From NCBI GenBank assembly GCA_016793415.1, contig JAEUMC010000707.1:1-9887 (forward strand): a stretch of DNA of 9,887 nucleotides, written 5' to 3'. Source of the DNA: Devosia sp. (GTDB lineage: Bacteria; Pseudomonadota; Alphaproteobacteria; Rhizobiales; Devosiaceae). Within the stretch, counting starts at the first letter, position 1, and every line of letters begins with the position of its first letter. A program made the translations under genes and the position numbers. Shown here in pieces: positions 6,664-9,887 of this stretch. The notes under the pieces were generated by a model, which searched no databases, was not told the origin of the DNA, and worked only from the letters and a program-made list of their open reading frames with translations.

Positions 6664-7857
6664 TCAGCCCGCACGCTTTTCGGCGGTTTCCCGCGCGCGG
6701 CGCAGCACGTCGGCGTAATCAGGGTTGAAGCGCAGTTCGGCCATCTTGATCGCCGCATCGAGCCGGGCACCGGTCACTCGGTCGCCCGGGTTCTGGCGGA
6801 ACAGTTCGAGGTTGCGCTGCACGTGCATTTCCAGCGCTTGCCCGACCTGCGTCCAGGTCTGATCGAACATGGCGTTGAGCGCCAGCGAGTCGCGACAATC
6901 GCGGATGGTCGCCAGGACATAGCAGCCGTTGAGCGCCGCCAGCACCTGGTCGCTGTCGAGCCGGTCGGTGCCGGAATGGCGGCGCAATGCCAGGTTGACG
7001 TTGGGCGACACGTCGCGGAGCTTGGGTTCGACCAGTTCCGACACCGTCTTGGTCAGCGCCGCGACCGCCGTCGACCAGCGGGTCAGGCGGCCGAGCTCCA
7101 CATAGCCGGTTATCGCCCGCATCAGCCGGTGAAACCGGTCGATGGCGCGGCAGGTGAGATCGATGTCGGCGAAGGCTCCATGCTGGTCGAGTGCCGGAAT
7201 CTGCGCCTGGGCATGCGACAGTATCGCCTCGATCAGCGGCGCGAAGCCGGCGCGCTGCAGCGACGCCTCGGTGGCGGACCCGGCGAGGCGAATCGCCGAC
7301 GCCATCAGGCGGCCGGGATGGCTCACCTGCCCCATTGCCGCCTGGAACAGCAGCGCCGAAACGGCGTGGTCATTGAGCGGCATCGACTGCAGCGCAACGC
7401 CGAGCGCCGTCTCGTCCGTCATGCCGTTCGCGGCTCGGCCAAAGGCCTGGGCCTTGTCGAGCAGGCTTCGGCATTTGAGCGCATTGAGCACCACACCGAC
7501 GCGGCGATGGGCCTCCTCGCCGCCCATCTGCAGCTGGATGCGGCGCTCCGCATCCGGCGTCGCCACCGCCGCGATGGCCGCACGGGCCCGCTGCAGCAAC
7601 TCGGGCATCAACAGATCGAGCGCCTGGCGCGCGGCAGGATCCTCGTCGCTGGCGTTGGCGTCGATCAGGTCGGGCGCCAGGTCACGCACCATCCAGGTCC
7701 AGACACCGCGGGCATGCGCCTCGGCAACACCGCCGTCGAAATCGAATCCGGCCGAACCGGGAACGACGACGGCATCGATCAGCCCAAAGAACGGCCGTAC
7801 GCCGCGCTGCGAGCGCGCCGATCCAGACGACGAAAGACGAGTGGCAGTATCGGGCAT
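6664..7857 (-). CDS. Conserved-looking protein of unknown function, helical, cytoplasmic
   Basis: I do not recognise a family. The 397-residue product has no signal peptide, membrane helix or metal-binding cysteine motif; its four cysteines (129, 236, 312, 321) are scattered. The first 35 residues are Ser/Arg-rich then hydrophobic (FFGLIDAVVVPG). From about 75 to the end it looks almost wholly alpha-helical and Ala/Leu-rich, with amphipathic stretches such as ARQALDLLMPELLQRARAAI at 76-95 and a charged tail ending ETAEKRAG. Its amino-acid balance is that of a real protein, while the overlapping plus-strand frames are rich in Arg, His and Gln, as expected of antisense frames. Start ATG at 7857 has no good ribosome binding site. 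It follows the lipoprotein gene on the same strand after 135 bases, so it may be the last gene of the kinase-lipoprotein unit or have its own promoter. Confidence 0.8.
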   Translation of the reverse strand: MPDTATRLSSSGSARSQRGVRPFFGLIDAVVVPGSAGFDFDGGVAEAHARGVWTWMVRDLAPDLIDANASDEDPAARQALDLLMPELLQRARAAIAAVATPDAERRIQLQMGGEEAHRRVGVVLNALKCRSLLDKAQAFGRAANGMTDETALGVALQSMPLNDHAVSALLFQAAMGQVSHPGRLMASAIRLAGSATEASLQRAGFAPLIEAILSHAQAQIPALDQHGAFADIDLTCRAIDRFHRLMRAITGYVELGRLTRWSTAVAALTKTVSELVEPKLRDVSPNVNLALRRHSGTDRLDSDQVLAALNGCYVLATIRDCRDSLALNAMFDQTWTQVGQALEMHVQRNLELFRQNPGDRVTGARLDAAIKMAELRFNPDYADVLRRARETAEKRAG

Positions 7858-7992
7858 GAAAACCGGCGGGCGTCAGGGTCCGAGAATAGTCCTCGAACCT
7901 AGCGCGCGACGGTAAACAAAGACTATCCGCAGCCGCCGGTCGGCGATCACATCGCAGTCAGATGACGCCGGTTTAGACAGCCGGCGAAGGCG
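7858..7992 (-). other. Intergenic region with GC-rich palindromes after the lipoprotein gene
   Basis: 135 bases lie between the lipoprotein stop and the start of the unknown gene. The end nearest the lipoprotein is packed with short perfect inverted repeats: CGCCGG (7966-7971) with CCGGCG (7981-7986), GCCGGC (7980-7985) with GCCGGC (7996-8001), and GACGCC (7964-7969) with GGCGTC (7989-7994). These compete for the same bases. None is followed by a T-run on the minus strand, so a Rho-independent terminator is not supported. The remainder (about 7858-7960) has an A/T-rich island near 7911-7925 that might belong to a promoter for the unknown gene, but no clear -35/-10 pair was found. Confidence 0.4.
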
Positions 7993-8484
7993 TCAGCCGG
8001 CGACGCTCCAGGTGTTGTCGGCCTCGCGACAGGCGGTGCCCTTGCGAGCGTGCGGCGCGCCGGCGATGGTCACGGTGTGGGTGAAATCGCGGCAGTTGGT
8101 ATTGTTGACGGTCACATAAGGCCCAACCGTCACCGAACCGCTGACCCCCTTGTCGCCGACCCAGGTGCGCGGTGCACCGGGGCGGCCGAAGGTCAGGGCG
8201 TTGAACTGGGCGCTTGCCGCTTCCGACTTGTCCTTGGCCGAGAGCTGGCCAAGCACCGAAGCGTCGAGGAACGCGCTCACATCGTTCATCGAGCTGGTGC
8301 TGGCGGACTGGATGGCGCCGGGCGCCGGCAGCGAAGCCGGAGTGATGGTCGGCTGCGTCGCCAGGGTCGAGTTCGGCTGTGGCAGCGTCGGCCCGAGGGC
8401 GACGTCTGAGGTCGAGGGACCCATGCTGCAACCGGCGAGCAGGAGCATGGCAAAGAGGGGAACGGCGCGGACGATCTGCTGCAT
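7993..8484 (-). CDS. Small lipoprotein with 17-kDa surface antigen-like C-terminal domain
   Basis: A predicted exported lipoprotein of 163 residues. The N-terminus is a lipoprotein signal: MQQIVRAV, a hydrophobic core, and lipobox LAGC with the acylated cysteine at 19. Serine follows the cysteine, so there is no inner-membrane retention aspartate and the outer membrane is likely. Residues 20-65 are a Ser/Thr/Pro-rich linker. The C-terminal part matches the RT0821/Lpp0805-type surface antigen domain (rickettsial 17-kDa antigen family): a TWVGDKGVSGSV segment near 106, then NCRDFTHTVTIAG and GTACREADNTWSVAG, with paired cysteines at 131 and 152. I chose the ATG at 8484; an in-frame upstream start at 8553 would overlap the kinase gene by 41 bases and bury the signal peptide. 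It starts 28 bases after the kinase stop, so co-transcription is likely. The ribosome binding site is weak. Function beyond an envelope role is unknown. Confidence 0.85.
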   Translation of the reverse strand: MQQIVRAVPLFAMLLLAGCSMGPSTSDVALGPTLPQPNSTLATQPTITPASLPAPGAIQSASTSSMNDVSAFLDASVLGQLSAKDKSEAASAQFNALTFGRPGAPRTWVGDKGVSGSVTVGPYVTVNNTNCRDFTHTVTIAGAPHARKGTACREADNTWSVAG

Positions 8485-8512
8485 GTCGGTCTCGAGGGGG
8501 TGGCCGAGGCCC

Positions 8513-9887
8513 TTATTCCTTACGTATTGAGGCAAAAGTGCGGAAACCCGCAACCTTTGCGGCTGGAAGCCGCAATTCGGCCAGGAGGCCCCCCAGCACT
8601 GAGCGTTTCAATTGCAGGGAGCCGCCGTAGACGTCAACCAGTTCCTTGACGATATCCAAGCCCAGCCCGGAACCGGGGGTCTTCTCGTCCAGCCTGACAC
8701 CGCGACGCAACACTTTGGTCGCTTCCTCCTCGGTCAGGCCGGGCCCGTCGTCGTCGATTTTGATCAGGAGGTTCGCTGCGGCGCCAGTGCGCTCTGCCAC
8801 CACCGTGACGCCGATCGAGGACTTCGCCCATTTGCAGGCATTGTCGAGCAGGTTGCCGGCCATTTCCTCGAGGTCGCCTTCATCGCCGCGGAACCAGGGC
8901 AGCGAGGCGTCCGGACGGACCATGGCGATGGTCACCTGCGGGTTGAGCTTCTGCATCACCCGGGTCAGCCGCAGCATGACATGGGTGGCGTCGGCCTTCT
9001 TGCCGACCACGGTCGAGCGCGCCGCCAGCCGGGCCCGGTCGAGATAGGTCGTCACCAGCTGGCTCATCTTCTCGGTTTCGGTGGCCACCACCTTGGCGAG
9101 ACTGTTCTTCTTGTCGGCGCTGGCCTCGTTGCGCAGCACGGCGATCGGGGTCTTCAGCCCATGCGCCAGGTTGCCCACCTGGTTGCGGGCGCGCTCGACG
9201 ATCTGTGCGTTGGAGCGCAACAGCTCATTGATCTCCTCGGAGAGCGGCGCCAGTTCGGCCGGGTAGGCACCGGTCAGCGAAGCTGCATCGCCCTCACGCA
9301 CCTGCTCCACTTCGCGCCTCAGCCGATTGATCGGCCGCAGCGCCAGCCGCGCGACGATGGTCGACATCACCGCCAGCATGATCGCCACGGCACCAAGCAC
9401 GATCAACGTCTGACCGCGGAACTCGTCCACCAGCGACAGGATCTCGTCGAGCGAGCCGGTGACCATGATGTGCAGCGGCATGCCGTTCACCGTGACGGCG
9501 CGCTCGATCACCCGGATCTTGATATTGAACGGGTCGGTCAGCACGGCCGACTTGGAGTTGGTGGCGTCGAACGCGCCCGGCAGCGGCCCCAGCACCATGC
9601 CGACATAGGAGTTGGAGAAGTTGAGCAGCTCGCCCTTGTCGTCGCGGATCGCCCAGTACCAGCCCGAGCCGGTGCGGTCGAAGCGCGGATCGGCCACCTT
9701 GATCTGGTCCGATTTGGGGGTGTCGGAGAGCAGACTCAGGTCGGTCAGCGTCTCGACGTGAAACTCCAGCGTCTCGACCAGGCTGTTGTCGAGCGCGCGC
9801 GAGTAGAGCTCGGTCAGCAGGAACGCCGTCGCCACCAGCGCGACGATCAGCCAGCCGGCCGACAACAGGAACAACGAGGCCGCGATC
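8513..9887 (-). CDS. PhoQ/FeuQ-type membrane sensor histidine kinase, 5' end cut by window edge
   Basis: Inner-membrane sensor kinase that should phosphorylate a response regulator encoded beyond the right edge. 457 complete codons plus the TAA stop are visible; the open frame continues off the window, and a TTG at 9874 is not a credible start because it falls inside the first membrane helix. Numbering from the edge: membrane helix about 1-27; a periplasmic sensor domain of about 130 residues with SGWYWAI near 73-80, typical of alphaproteobacterial relatives; second helix about 159-182; HAMP domain from RPINRLRREVEQV; H-box NLAHGLKTPIAVL with phosphorylated H242; N-box NLLDNACKWA with N349; G1 DDDGPGL near 378-384; G2 GSGLGL at 405-410. 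HGLKTP and LLDNACKWA resemble PhoQ (HSLKTP, LDNACKY) more than common DHPL kinases. FeuQ of Sinorhizobium is this type and also lies near cyc genes, but I do not assign the name. Confidence 0.93.
   Translation of the reverse strand, partial: IAASLFLLSAGWLIVALVATAFLLTELYSRALDNSLVETLEFHVETLTDLSLLSDTPKSDQIKVADPRFDRTGSGWYWAIRDDKGELLNFSNSYVGMVLGPLPGAFDATNSKSAVLTDPFNIKIRVIERAVTVNGMPLHIMVTGSLDEILSLVDEFRGQTLIVLGAVAIMLAVMSTIVARLALRPINRLRREVEQVREGDAASLTGAYPAELAPLSEEINELLRSNAQIVERARNQVGNLAHGLKTPIAVLRNEASADKKNSLAKVVATETEKMSQLVTTYLDRARLAARSTVVGKKADATHVMLRLTRVMQKLNPQVTIAMVRPDASLPWFRGDEGDLEEMAGNLLDNACKWAKSSIGVTVVAERTGAAANLLIKIDDDGPGLTEEEATKVLRRGVRLDEKTPGSGLGLDIVKELVDVYGGSLQLKRSVLGGLLAELRLPAAKVAGFRTFASIRKE

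Noticed and set aside
6649..6682. Possible bidirectional terminator between convergent genes
   Set aside because: The stem has a bulge, the loop is 17 bases, it reaches into the facing coding region, and no proper T-run follows on the plus strand.
6823..7902. 359-codon plus-strand open frame
   Set aside because: Antisense to the unknown helical gene, Arg/Gln/His-rich and without a plausible start context.
8501..8512. GGCC-rich mini-palindrome between the kinase and lipoprotein genes
   Set aside because: The stem is only four bases with a two-base loop and no T-run; it is not a credible terminator.
8485..8553. Longer start for the lipoprotein gene at 8553
   Set aside because: It would overlap the kinase by 41 bases and place 23 polar residues before an otherwise perfect lipoprotein signal.

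Overview
The window is GC-rich, with dense, closely packed genes. It looks like chromosomal DNA of an alphaproteobacterium of the order Hyphomicrobiales (Rhizobiales). The evidence is the cytochrome c maturation order ccmI-ccmE-ccmF (the cycHJK order of rhizobia), a PhoQ/FeuQ-type sensor kinase nearby, and a small 17-kDa-surface-antigen-like lipoprotein. A Devosia-like genus is a guess from overall character, not something the sequence proves.

Layout from left to right. (1) Minus strand, 3440 down to 1: ccmI, ccmE and the first 627 codons of ccmF, a System I cytochrome c maturation operon that runs off the left edge. (2) A 134-base divergent intergenic region with a nested inverted repeat centred on an A/T-rich TATA-like core. 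(3) Plus strand, 3575-6642: two genes overlapping by ATGA. The first is a small DAO/SoxB-like flavoprotein; the second is related to the alpha subunit of heterotetrameric sarcosine oxidase but is about 300 residues short. (4) Minus strand again, converging at 6642/6664: a 397-residue protein of unknown function, then (upstream of it) a small lipoprotein, then a membrane histidine kinase of the PhoQ/FeuQ type that is cut by the right edge.

How the parts fit. CcmI and CcmF act in heme ligation to apocytochromes and CcmE carries heme to them in the periplasm. The kinase and lipoprotein are envelope functions and may share a transcript. The plus-strand pair sits between two minus-strand blocks that are neighbours in some rhizobia, so it may be an insertion into an otherwise conserved neighbourhood.

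The most interesting content is the SoxB-like/SoxA-like pair. It keeps the heterodimer gene arrangement and the recognisable nucleotide-binding core of SoxA. It lacks the folate-binding (GcvT-type) bulk of SoxA, shows no soxD or soxG, and the SoxB-like partner has a non-canonical glycine loop at its presumed FAD site. No RNA genes, CRISPR arrays, insertion sequences or attachment sites were seen.
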